Part shown: positions 25,201 through 29,994 of the stretch, one piece after another | Layout: each line of letters starts with the position of its first letter | How positions within the stretch are numbered: position 1 is the stretch's first letter | DNA from: a virus | Direction: 5' to 3' (one strand) | Length of the DNA stretch: 29,994 nucleotides | Virus record (IMG/VR): IMGVR_UViG_3300021964_000333 | Coordinates: 1 to 29,994 of that record | Translations under genes and position numbers: made by a program | The notes under the pieces: model-generated | Told to the model about the DNA's origin: nothing | What the model saw: only the letters and a program-made list of their open reading frames with translations | The model's database searches: none

Positions 25201-25760
25201 ATCCGTTTAAAGACTTGTATAACCCTTACGCTGAGAAGAACCGCTTATTAGAGACAGGCTTCCAACAGTTTGCACAAGGGCGTATGGCTCATGATATGGA
25301 GCAGTACATGGAGACTGAAACATACCGCAACATGACGGACGAACAGAAACGCTTAGAGCTACCTAAACAGTTTAATGCTCTAGAGACTTTGTATCGTGGT
25401 GTAGTAGAAGATCAGCTATTACGCTATGCTCAAGCAGAGCCATCACGTAGACGTGACTACCAGTACTACATCAGAGGTGAGTACGAAGCTATGTCTGACC
25501 AAGATAGAGCGTATGGTGAAGAAGCTTGGAAAGCAGATCGTGGATACTACTCACAAAGCATCGGCTCTATCTTCGAGACACGTGATATGACTATTGATGA
25601 TGCAGTAGAGTTTATAAGAACAAATGAAGACTTCACTGATGAAGAGAAGAACATATACGAGACTAACTTGTATCGCAGTTATGTAGATGCTGCTGCATTA
25701 GTACGGAAGCGTTCACAACAAAGAGCTAGAGGCGCAGCAGAAGCACTAGCAGCAGATTAA
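22287..25760 (+). CDS. Very large internal virion protein, 1157 aa
   Basis: The longest gene in the window and the last of the late block, starting with GTG at 22287 (ADPYNYYTAESMQ), seven bases after TAAGGA. Residues ~117-165 are Ala/Gly-rich and hydrophobic (MASAAAGLFTAGTGAVAIKA), and 210-235 again (AAVSGALSAAPGVALYGAGK), which could enter membranes. The rest is helical and charged, with a proline/aromatic part at ~790-850 (VIPVTYPFAVFKDFYGQFDP). I see no transglycosylase or protease signature. The size and terminal place match T7 gp16 and the giant ejection proteins of marine podoviruses, which help make the DNA channel across the envelope. That role is inference. It holds one CCCAGCGC site on the opposite strand. 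Confidence 0.65.
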   Translation: MADPYNYYTAESMQDKKLSDLRTDSAFLKDAVTFLKSNRLEYTDEDLQDMSASDITDKVLEHMRYQSVNERTMYKDYYYLADQTTPTQEREAFSRLMFAFDNAKGEGWFDRGGEKIQDYAGAVLSSPTTMASAAAGLFTAGTGAVAIKAGAELAKGAGKAVSASMLRGAAMNNLKKAGIVAAADGSIGALTDLANQRIRQIGGKSIGEERDISLGQAAVSGALSAAPGVALYGAGKLVSNRASKKLVEAGQMGEEALNERRVAAKEAAKKLSDKAKKTPEGKALLSYVSNNMLRAIDPRMVEEGKVVRQDIFSADLPDGLIGGFDVDTIQRIAAAGYEVAEELGVTDDMIKQGKRITEVIADSITSGDGKALAVIDNIREKYSLSREQLSVAYASEVSDAARILRSSRTARDKVYAKRVDSLFEAGMSPVTSDEMKVMKDVQKSMSSIVINNLKDLENARRMFMTSQPATTMRNNIFSVAMTGIDLIDQVTTAAVRTVRNNPEASAGATLQGSLDNIKYLTFDNYVAEALTTMLHESAPKRMQKVFYDAAIAEQAVVGSNKFSKVGAAMNVLNTMSDRVVKRAVIAGSIDRQLKQLGNKELGTDVLDMMRKGRTQDLPDDILQAALDESLAFTFQRRFGGKDASAVNKAAASAIRTIHNYGLTLAIPFPRYLASQAKFVSDYTGLTVARRIVSGRRVADEEYGKLATGWMGTYGLINVYQNKIYDGTSWNEVVDPNNNRTYDAQSAMGPLTAQAYISDHLARRLEGMPVKPGKEVRADLAKILGTSEFRVDTGLVDAVMSGLDGKGWDKFNRTMSDTVIPVTYPFAVFKDFYGQFDPRSSYIPNTEDPTFSMLDFHGMNVPMNLYQRVTRQLPDFNTDEMANTFNEMFDTNIDSDGVMKYLEFFSSATRTQFQNDYAKDAFGDDLKYDAIRMNVLGDGPLRILDPLDKQLTGLVGRPPKNALEREVTRLQLDPFKDLYNPYAEKNRLLETGFQQFAQGRMAHDMEQYMETETYRNMTDEQKRLELPKQFNALETLYRGVVEDQLLRYAQAEPSRRRDYQYYIRGEYEAMSDQDRAYGEEAWKADRGYYSQSIGSIFETRDMTIDDAVEFIRTNEDFTDEEKNIYETNLYRSYVDAAALVRKRSQQRARGAAEALAAD
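22984..22991 (-). repeat. CCCAGCGC dispersed motif, site 9
   Basis: In the 1157-aa gene, reverse orientation, codons ggc gct ggg (GAG); core only. Confidence 0.8.
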
Positions 25761-25765
25761 AAGAG

Positions 25766-25796
25766 AGGGGCCAAGCGGCCCCTTTACTTTTTTATA
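25766..25796. terminator. Bidirectional intrinsic terminator at the convergent boundary
   Basis: AGGGGCC (25766-25772), loop AAGC, GGCCCCT (25777-25783): a perfect seven-pair GC-rich stem. On the + side it is followed by TTACTTTTTT; read on the - strand the stem is followed by CTCTTTTAATC. It sits five bases after the late-gene stop and touches the stop codon of the convergent 68-aa gene, so it can end transcripts from both sides. Confidence 0.85.
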
Positions 25797-25990
25797 CCAT
25801 GCATTGATGCACTTCGTTCTGCCCACATCTGCACCTCTATTAAGTTCTTTAGTGCTTCGTGTTTCTCTTCTGTGCTGTGTAAGTTATCCACTATGTATTG
25901 CTGTAGATTCCTGACACCTTCATGTAACCCTGCCCTAAACTGCTTATGTCTCCCAGAGATGAATGCTTGTGCTTCTTTCTCTAGACTCAT
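25784..25990 (-). CDS. Acb2/Tad1-like small protein, candidate anti-CBASS nucleotide sponge
   Basis: A 68-residue helical-hairpin protein: helix one about 21-37 (GLHEGVRNLQQYIVDNL), a short turn with STEE, then a second helix 40-64 containing HEALKNLIEVQMWAERSASM. The turn S/T-x-E-K, the A-L-x-x-L spacing and E-x-x-MWA resemble the C-terminal signature of the Acb2/Tad1 hairpin family (DUF7681), known to bind cyclic nucleotides and block CBASS. The N-terminal part is shorter and divergent, and I cannot confirm the ligand-binding residues, so a generic small phage protein remains possible. It starts directly after the HNH gene stop (TAAATG), using GAAAGGAAA as ribosome site, and ends at the shared terminator. 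Confidence 0.5.
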   Translation of the reverse strand: MSLEKEAQAFISGRHKQFRAGLHEGVRNLQQYIVDNLHSTEEKHEALKNLIEVQMWAERSASMHGIKK

Positions 25991-26431
25991 TTATTTCCTT
26001 TCATGCCTTTCTAGATAGTCTATTCCTTTTTGTAGTCCTTCTATGTTGTCACCCATCTTACCTATACCACTATTGCAAGACTTACATAACCAACCTCTAA
26101 AAGCATATGTTATATGGTCATGATCTAGTTGTATGTTTTCAGGTTGTATTACAATACCACAGCAATCGCAAGGTGTAGGCACGGTAGGTTTTGGTGGTGC
26201 TTCTTTTCTTGCTACACGTATACCTTTATCATACTCTTGTCTACAGGCTCTGCAGCACTTAGCTTTACCTCCAGCACTAAAACCAGCTACACCTTTTTCT
26301 CTATTAAATATAGCTATTGCATAAGAAGCAAAAGCTCTTTCAGGTAAATCTTTCTTACAGCCTTGACAGTAATATGTATCTCCTTGTGGTTCTGGTTGTT
26401 TAGGTTCTTCGTTAAACAATTTAAGTTGCAT
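25991..26431 (-). CDS. Endonuclease VII-like HNH nuclease
   Basis: This 146-residue protein has two zinc-binding parts. An N-terminal ribbon has C22-x2-C25 and C60-x2-C63. The nuclease core has C88-x-C90-C91, then QLDHDH (101-106), FRGWLCKSCNSGIGKMGDN (111-129) with C116-x2-C119-N. This His/Asp/Asn set is the recombination endonuclease VII (T4 gp49-type) beta-beta-alpha-metal fold, which cuts branched DNA such as four-way junctions and clears replicative DNA for packaging. It could also act as a free-standing homing-type HNH enzyme, but the DHDH and FRGWLC...CN pattern fits endonuclease VII better. The GAGG site lies before ATG. It follows a non-coding gap after the 44-aa gene. Confidence 0.8.
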   Translation of the reverse strand: MQLKLFNEEPKQPEPQGDTYYCQGCKKDLPERAFASYAIAIFNREKGVAGFSAGGKAKCCRACRQEYDKGIRVARKEAPPKPTVPTPCDCCGIVIQPENIQLDHDHITYAFRGWLCKSCNSGIGKMGDNIEGLQKGIDYLERHERK

Positions 26432-26463
26432 TACATCCTCGTTGGATTTTTAGGTGCAAGATG

Positions 26464-26497
26464 AAAGGTAGCCATAAATTATACAGCTACCCTTTTT
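26464..26497. terminator. Hairpin between the RNR operon and the endonuclease gene
   Basis: AAAGGTAGC (26464-26472) pairs with GCTACCCTTT (26486-26495) with one bulged base and a 13-base AT-rich loop. On the + strand it ends in TTTTT; on the - strand, the coding direction here, only TTTC follows. It may weakly end the nucleotide operon or stop antisense read-through. Confidence 0.4.
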
Positions 26498-26501
26498 GTT
26501 A

Positions 26502-26636
26502 TTAGTCTGCTTCTGTGCCGATAATTAGTTCTTTACCTTTCTCATAAGCGTATGCACCTGCTGGTACTACTACATCATTAGCTACACCTATTGCAATAAA
26601 GGCCGTTACTACGATTGATACTACTGTTGCGAACAT
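26502..26636 (-). CDS. 44-aa membrane peptide at the end of the RNR operon
   Basis: The short ORF reads MFATVVSIVVTAFIAIGVAN, then DVVVPAGAYAYEKGKELIIG and TEAD. Residues 3-19 form one transmembrane helix or uncleaved signal-like segment, and the remainder is a short charged tail. Its reality is supported by an excellent ribosome site (AGAAGGAG, seven bases before ATG) located at the end of the glutaredoxin gene, and by starting one base after that gene's stop. The function is unknown; small phage membrane peptides of this kind can act on host membranes, but nothing here specifies it. Confidence 0.65.
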   Translation of the reverse strand: MFATVVSIVVTAFIAIGVANDVVVPAGAYAYEKGKELIIGTEAD

Positions 26637-26637
26637 A

Positions 26638-26868
26638 TTATTCTCCTTCTATATGTTTCTCTAGTTCTTGGTAGCCACCAATGTAGTCGCCACCTATTGT
26701 CCAAACTTGTGGTACTGTACGTATATCAGCTTTCTTGAATAAGTCAAGCACCCACTTGGAATCGTTGAGAGAGTAGTAATTAACTACTCCCCCGTTATCT
26801 CTTATAAGCCCTACCGCTTTGCTGCAGTACATACAGTCGGCTCTACCTACTACAACGTACTGGTTCAT
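26638..26868 (-). CDS. Glutaredoxin
   Basis: A compact 76-residue thioredoxin-fold protein. The redox motif is C12-M-Y-C15 after an early strand (YVVVGRADCMYC); the cis-proline TVP is at 51-53 and the GGY glutathione-contact turn at 64-66 (DYIGGYQELE). The length is at the short end of phage glutaredoxins. It should reduce disulphides, here most likely the C-terminal cysteine pair of the phage ribonucleotide reductase. Its ATG overlaps the TGA of that gene in ATGA, so the two are probably made in step. The CMYC motif differs from the classic CPYC, which may alter redox potential; whether it uses glutathione or thioredoxin reductase cannot be told. Confidence 0.88.
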   Translation of the reverse strand: MNQYVVVGRADCMYCSKAVGLIRDNGGVVNYYSLNDSKWVLDLFKKADIRTVPQVWTIGGDYIGGYQELEKHIEGE

Positions 26869-28760
26869 ACTAGGTCTACAATCTCACAGCTATCACCAGA
26901 GCAAGCCATTGTCTGCATAGCTACAGTGTTGTCTTCCTGCTCGTACTCGTTTAGCTTAGACCAATCAATACGTTCAGGCATTAGCTTAAGTAGTTCTTTA
27001 TACTCTTGCTTCGTGCAGTCTTGGTAAGGTGCTTGCTGATAAGTATGGTCACTGTGTGGTAGGAATGATACGCCTGACATCTCGTCAAAGTGTTCGTACA
27101 CAAACGCACCTACAGCTAGCCATTCATGGTCACGAACTGAGATAGTCACCGATGGTTTATGCTCACACCAGTGACGCTGATACGTAAGCCATGTCTCTAG
27201 CTGCTCAATAGCTGTCATATCATTACGAGTCACTGCGCCTGGTGGTGCTTTTTGTGGGAAGCTGAATACTGTAGTTGTATCACCTTTAAACACACAAGGC
27301 TCATTAGGAATACCTTGATCAATCATGAACTGAGTAAGTGGGTCTTTGTTATCTCCCCGTACAGTCCTAATGTAATAAGAGTTATGACGAGCATGGATGC
27401 CACTAGCAGAGTCCACCAATTGTGATACCGTCCCAGATGGTTTAACGCAAGTGATAGCAGTAGATACAGGGATACCAAGACGTTCAGCCCAAATAGCATT
27501 AGTATCAACTGCGACATTTCGTAAGTGTTCAAGAGTCTTCTCCAATCCTTTGTTCTTAGAAGTCAGTAATGGATTATCCATGATGCCTGTTAGACTTACA
27601 CCTAGTAGTCTTTCTTCTTCTGTGTTACGTTGCCAGATTTTACGTAGATAGGGGAATTTTGTGTATGTTGCTTGGATAGTTCCAAGGATAGTTGCAAGGC
27701 GTACCTTTCGCTCCAAGTCATCCACATTGTCTGTAGCCCTGACCACAACTTCCGTAAGGTTACAGAACTGATACGGGCGCAAGCTGATTTCACTGCACGG
27801 GTTGCAGCCGAACTCTTGATTAGGATCACGCCGCCCATACTTCTTAGCAATTTTAACACAAGCTTCACGGTTAAATACTCCTCGCTCTCCTGACTTACTC
27901 TCTACTAGAGCTAGCCATTCACGCATAAATGTTTCGATGTCAGGTTTCTCTGTGTATGCTACACTGTTGTTAGCCAATGCACGATGTGCTGCAGTTTCCC
28001 ACCACTGCCCTGACTTAGCATGGCGCATACGGTCATCACTTAGGTTAGACAAAGAGATCATAGCACTACGACGAACACCACCTACCACAACGATCTGCCC
28101 AATGAAACACATTAGGTCATGGCATTCTATGCTAGATAACTTACGTCCTTGTGCATTCTTGAATGTAGTGATAGCAAAGTTAAACAGTTCTACTAAAGGC
28201 GCTGGGCCTGATGCTCTGCCGCCAAACGTTTTAAGTCTTGCACCTGCAGGACGTACCAAACTAATATCCCACTTAGGAATTTCACCAGCCCAAAGGAGAG
28301 CTAACAATTGACGGAAAGCCTTAGCCCACCCCTCCTTACTATCTTTAACGACGATAGTAGTGTCACTGTCATAGAGGACAGGCACTTCGGGAAGCTTAGA
28401 TATGTATTGACGTTCAACAGAGAAGCCGACTCCAGTACCGCAGAGGAGGATGTACATCGCTTCGTCGAAGCTCTTAGGGTCATCTACGGGTAGGTATGAA
28501 CAGTTGTAACCTGCTGTGTTGTCACGCTCTAGCGCTGGGCCAGCAGTCATCATAGCTCTCATGGATGGCATGATCTCTAGACCTACAATAGCTTGCTCTA
28601 GGTCATGCTTAGTCTCTGCATCTACCTTGTCACCAATGACGTTAGTAGAGTAACGTGTCACGGTATCATCCCATGACTCACGTCCGTAGTTATCAAAGTA
28701 CTTAGCGTAACGTGATTTGTGAATAAATGATTGGTAGTCTGTCGGTAAGTAGTTGCTCAT
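26865..28760 (-). CDS. nrdJ: Adenosylcobalamin-dependent (class II) ribonucleotide reductase, monomeric
   Basis: This 631-residue enzyme reduces ribonucleoside triphosphates to deoxy forms for phage replication and needs coenzyme B12. All expected residues are present: redox C87 (YNCSY), the finger loop GCNPCSEI with N320, thiyl C322 and E324, the partner C333 (QFCNLTEV; the 11-residue spacing equals that of C408/C419 in the Lactobacillus leichmannii enzyme), and a C-terminal CX4C pair C620/C625 (CSGDSC). It lacks the AdoCbl-independent radical subunit gene, as expected for class II, and shows no intein. It is about 100 residues shorter than the bacterial enzyme. It is ATGA-coupled both to the 53-aa gene before it and to glutaredoxin after it, and has two GGCCCAGCGC sites. 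Confidence 0.93.
   Translation of the reverse strand: MSNYLPTDYQSFIHKSRYAKYFDNYGRESWDDTVTRYSTNVIGDKVDAETKHDLEQAIVGLEIMPSMRAMMTAGPALERDNTAGYNCSYLPVDDPKSFDEAMYILLCGTGVGFSVERQYISKLPEVPVLYDSDTTIVVKDSKEGWAKAFRQLLALLWAGEIPKWDISLVRPAGARLKTFGGRASGPAPLVELFNFAITTFKNAQGRKLSSIECHDLMCFIGQIVVVGGVRRSAMISLSNLSDDRMRHAKSGQWWETAAHRALANNSVAYTEKPDIETFMREWLALVESKSGERGVFNREACVKIAKKYGRRDPNQEFGCNPCSEISLRPYQFCNLTEVVVRATDNVDDLERKVRLATILGTIQATYTKFPYLRKIWQRNTEEERLLGVSLTGIMDNPLLTSKNKGLEKTLEHLRNVAVDTNAIWAERLGIPVSTAITCVKPSGTVSQLVDSASGIHARHNSYYIRTVRGDNKDPLTQFMIDQGIPNEPCVFKGDTTTVFSFPQKAPPGAVTRNDMTAIEQLETWLTYQRHWCEHKPSVTISVRDHEWLAVGAFVYEHFDEMSGVSFLPHSDHTYQQAPYQDCTKQEYKELLKLMPERIDWSKLNEYEQEDNTVAMQTMACSGDSCEIVDLV
28199..28206 (-). 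repeat. CCCAGCGC dispersed motif, site 10
   Basis: In the reductase gene, sense orientation for that gene, extended GGCCCAGCGC (GPA). Confidence 0.8.
28532..28539 (-). repeat. CCCAGCGC dispersed motif, site 11
   Basis: Second copy in the reductase gene, 333 bases from site 10, extended GGCCCAGCGC (GPA). Confidence 0.8.
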
Positions 28761-28918
28761 GATTTTCTTTTCACCTCTATCTGTTTAATCTTTGCATCTA
28801 TATCGTATACAACATCCTGTATAAGTTCCTTCACGGTTTGCTCATACATATCTTCTGATATAGGAAGTATGTTGTCTTCTTCATCTATATCTATAGTCAT
28901 TTTAATGTCAAACTTCAT
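28757..28918 (-). CDS. 53-aa acidic protein in the nucleotide operon, function unknown
   Basis: Short ORF that begins MKFDIKMTIDIDEEDNILPI and ends with a charged helix (DIDAKIKQIEVKRKS). It is acidic at the start and basic at the end, with no cysteine or membrane part. Reality is supported by two exact ATGA overlaps: its ATG (28916-28918) sits in the stop of the MazG-like gene, and its TGA (28757-28759) sits in the start of the reductase gene. No homologue comes to mind; a regulatory or coupling peptide for the reductase is possible but unproven. Confidence 0.7.
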   Translation of the reverse strand: MKFDIKMTIDIDEEDNILPISEDMYEQTVKELIQDVVYDIDAKIKQIEVKRKS

Positions 28919-29379
28919 GCCGCCTTTTCCAGTAAATCAGTAAGATCGGGCTTCTTATAGTTTGGCCCTTTCATAACCTTGCCATCTTCACGCAGGATAG
29001 GGTTGCCGTTGCTGTCTAGCTTAGACATGTTACTGTTATGCACACGTGCGAATGCTTCCATAAATACAGCCTCTCCGTAATACTCTAGTCCACCTTCTAA
29101 TGCACGACTTACCTGCCCTTGCTGTTTAAGTGTAGCTTCACGTTCCTCTTCACGTAGGAGCATACCTATATGATCGGGTGCTGTAAGAGCTAGACCTGTC
29201 GATACATATAGTAGATCACATAGTTCCTTCAAGTGTTCTGCTGTACCAAACTGCTCAGCCCTGTACTCCTCTAGTTCTTCATCAATAAGTTTAACCCACA
29301 AGCGTGGGTCAAGTGATCCTTTGAAAGCTTTAATGAAAGCGCCAACCTTATCATGTGGCATTTCTACTTTGTCATTCAT
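28915..29379 (-). CDS. MazG-like nucleoside triphosphate pyrophosphohydrolase
   Basis: This 154-residue all-helical protein has the metal-binding acidic motif of the MazG/PRA-PH superfamily: E34-E35-x-E37-E38 (DEELEEYR), then E52-x2-D55 (ELCDLLYV). The C-terminal block VHNSNMSKLDSNG, REDGKVMKGPNYKKPDL is characteristic of the phage branch. These enzymes hydrolyse NTPs or dNTPs to monophosphates, which may salvage nucleotides or remove signalling or non-canonical nucleotides. A signalling role such as ppGpp removal has been proposed for phage MazG but cannot be read from sequence. The gene sits in the reductase operon, coupled by ATGA to DUF3310 before it and to the 53-aa gene after it. Confidence 0.85.
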   Translation of the reverse strand: MNDKVEMPHDKVGAFIKAFKGSLDPRLWVKLIDEELEEYRAEQFGTAEHLKELCDLLYVSTGLALTAPDHIGMLLREEEREATLKQQGQVSRALEGGLEYYGEAVFMEAFARVHNSNMSKLDSNGNPILREDGKVMKGPNYKKPDLTDLLEKAA

Positions 29380-29645
29380 TTATGAAACTCCTTATAGCGA
29401 TCACGTAGTCTGTTGAGATACCAAATAGCTTTATCAATATCCTCTAAGCCATTCTTGTATTCGTGTCGCCACAGGTACTTCAATACGTTTGCAGCATGTG
29501 GTGCTACAGTACTAGACATGTTCTCAGTCATAGCTTCGATAGCCTCAATACATTCAATGCCAGCTTGGTTGTAATGTATAGGTTTGTTTACTGGATCAAT
29601 GTCATCGTCAAACGAAATAGTTGTTAGTGTTGGCTCTATCTTCAT
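29376..29645 (-). CDS. DUF3310 protein (T7 gp1.7-like family)
   Basis: An 89-residue protein containing the DUF3310 signature: NKPIHY (about 20-25), GIECIEAIEAMT (29-40), a helix ending ANVLKYLWRHEYKNGLEDID (53-72) and KAIWYLNRLRD. The family occurs widely in phages, and some members are annotated as nucleotide kinases after T7 gp1.7. I mention that from memory and cannot confirm activity here; no P-loop is visible, which agrees with the unusual, P-loop-free kinase of T7. It lies in the nucleotide-metabolism operon with ATGA overlaps at both ends, consistent with a role in dNTP supply. Confidence 0.82.
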   Translation of the reverse strand: MKIEPTLTTISFDDDIDPVNKPIHYNQAGIECIEAIEAMTENMSSTVAPHAANVLKYLWRHEYKNGLEDIDKAIWYLNRLRDRYKEFHK

Positions 29646-29974
29646 GCGTTACCTTTCGTCTTTGTCCATGTGTTTAATCTATATACATTACCTTCACGTG
29701 TAACTTGTAGCTCTTCTTCTTCATCATCGTCAATACCCATAAGATAGTTACGATGCTCTTCTACTAAGTCATACACGTCAGGATGTTCTGCTGCTACATC
29801 AAGGAATGCTGACATCATAGTAGCTACATTCATGATGTGTGCCATAACTACGTTAGGTACTGGGCTATCCTGAGATGTAACTAACTCTATAGAGCAATCA
29901 CCATCCCATTCATCTTCATAGTTGTTAGGGCGTATGACGATAGCTAGTTCATCGTCCCGTAATGTATGTCCCAT
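29642..29974 (-). CDS. 110-aa acidic phage protein, function unknown
   Basis: First visible gene of the minus-strand operon. Beta-strand-like pieces (ELAIVIRPNNYEDEWDGDC, SIELVTSQDSP) are followed by a helix (MAHIMNVATMMSAFLDVAAE, HPDVYDLVEEHRNYLM), an acidic run (IDDDEEEE) and a final strand pair (REGNVYRLNTWTKTK). It has no catalytic motif that I can name. AAGGAAAG lies seven bases before ATG, the only independent ribosome site at the start of this operon, and its TGA overlaps the DUF3310 ATG. It might be an accessory factor for nucleotide metabolism, but that is only association. Confidence 0.7.
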   Translation of the reverse strand: MGHTLRDDELAIVIRPNNYEDEWDGDCSIELVTSQDSPVPNVVMAHIMNVATMMSAFLDVAAEHPDVYDLVEEHRNYLMGIDDDEEEELQVTREGNVYRLNTWTKTKGNA

Positions 29975-29994
29975 TATACTTTCCTTTTTGTTTT

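Noticed and set aside
27323-28311. ORFs of 69-124 aa on either strand inside the RNR gene
   Set aside because: They overlap a fully intact conserved enzyme and lack ribosome sites.
26865-28760. Intein or intron in the RNR gene
   Set aside because: Reading frame and cysteine spacing are continuous and colinear with the known monomeric enzyme; no splicing-domain motifs.
1-29994. tRNA genes, CRISPR arrays, integrase or attachment sites
   Set aside because: I saw no cloverleaf with T-loop consensus, no regular direct-repeat array and no recombinase in the window.

Overview
The window is part of a lytic, short-tailed (podovirus-like) phage genome, most likely marine and probably infecting an alphaproteobacterium. 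I infer this from the content: T7-type head and tail genes (scaffold, HK97-fold-like capsid, gp11-like adaptor, gp12-like nozzle, large internal virion proteins), many fibre proteins, and a monomeric B12-dependent ribonucleotide reductase with its own glutaredoxin and a MazG-type hydrolase, a set typical of marine phages. The layout recalls HMO-2011-type and roseobacter podoviruses, but I could not run a comparison. No integrase, tRNA, CRISPR or insertion sequence is visible.

Left to right on the + strand: the tail end of a probable portal gene; a 63-aa and a 605-aa protein; the scaffold (2188-3138); a 221-base non-coding segment with hairpins; the major capsid protein (3360-4442), followed by a strong hairpin in the place where T7 has its late terminator; a small virion protein; two fibre/adhesion genes (4977-8808), one with a LamG-like domain; a probable fibre-tail adaptor; the gp11-like and gp12-like tail tube genes (9140-11403); two more fibre genes (11413-14784); a tail-assembly-chaperone-like gene; a one-TM protein; an 889-aa internal virion protein with a regular 22-residue repeat; a GH19 lysin and a three-TM holin candidate; and three further virion genes ending at 25760.

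A GC-rich hairpin at 25766-25783, with T runs on both sides, separates these late genes from a convergent minus-strand block. Read in its own direction that block begins at 29974 with a tightly coupled operon: a 110-aa unknown, DUF3310, MazG-like, a 53-aa unknown, class II RNR, glutaredoxin and a 44-aa membrane peptide. Each of the first six genes joins the next by a 4-base ATGA overlap. The operon supplies and cleans the deoxynucleotide pool for replication. It is followed by an endonuclease VII-like HNH gene and a 68-aa protein that resembles the Acb2/Tad1 anti-CBASS sponge family.

Three things stand out beyond ordinary annotation. The GC-rich 8-mer CCCAGCGC occurs 11 times on both strands and in different reading frames. 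The internal virion protein carries an unbroken 22-residue periodicity. An anti-defence candidate sits at the convergent gene boundary. Arginine and glycine codon use also shifts in parts of three structural genes, which suggests mosaic acquisition. All gene-free stretches are shorter than 300 bases.
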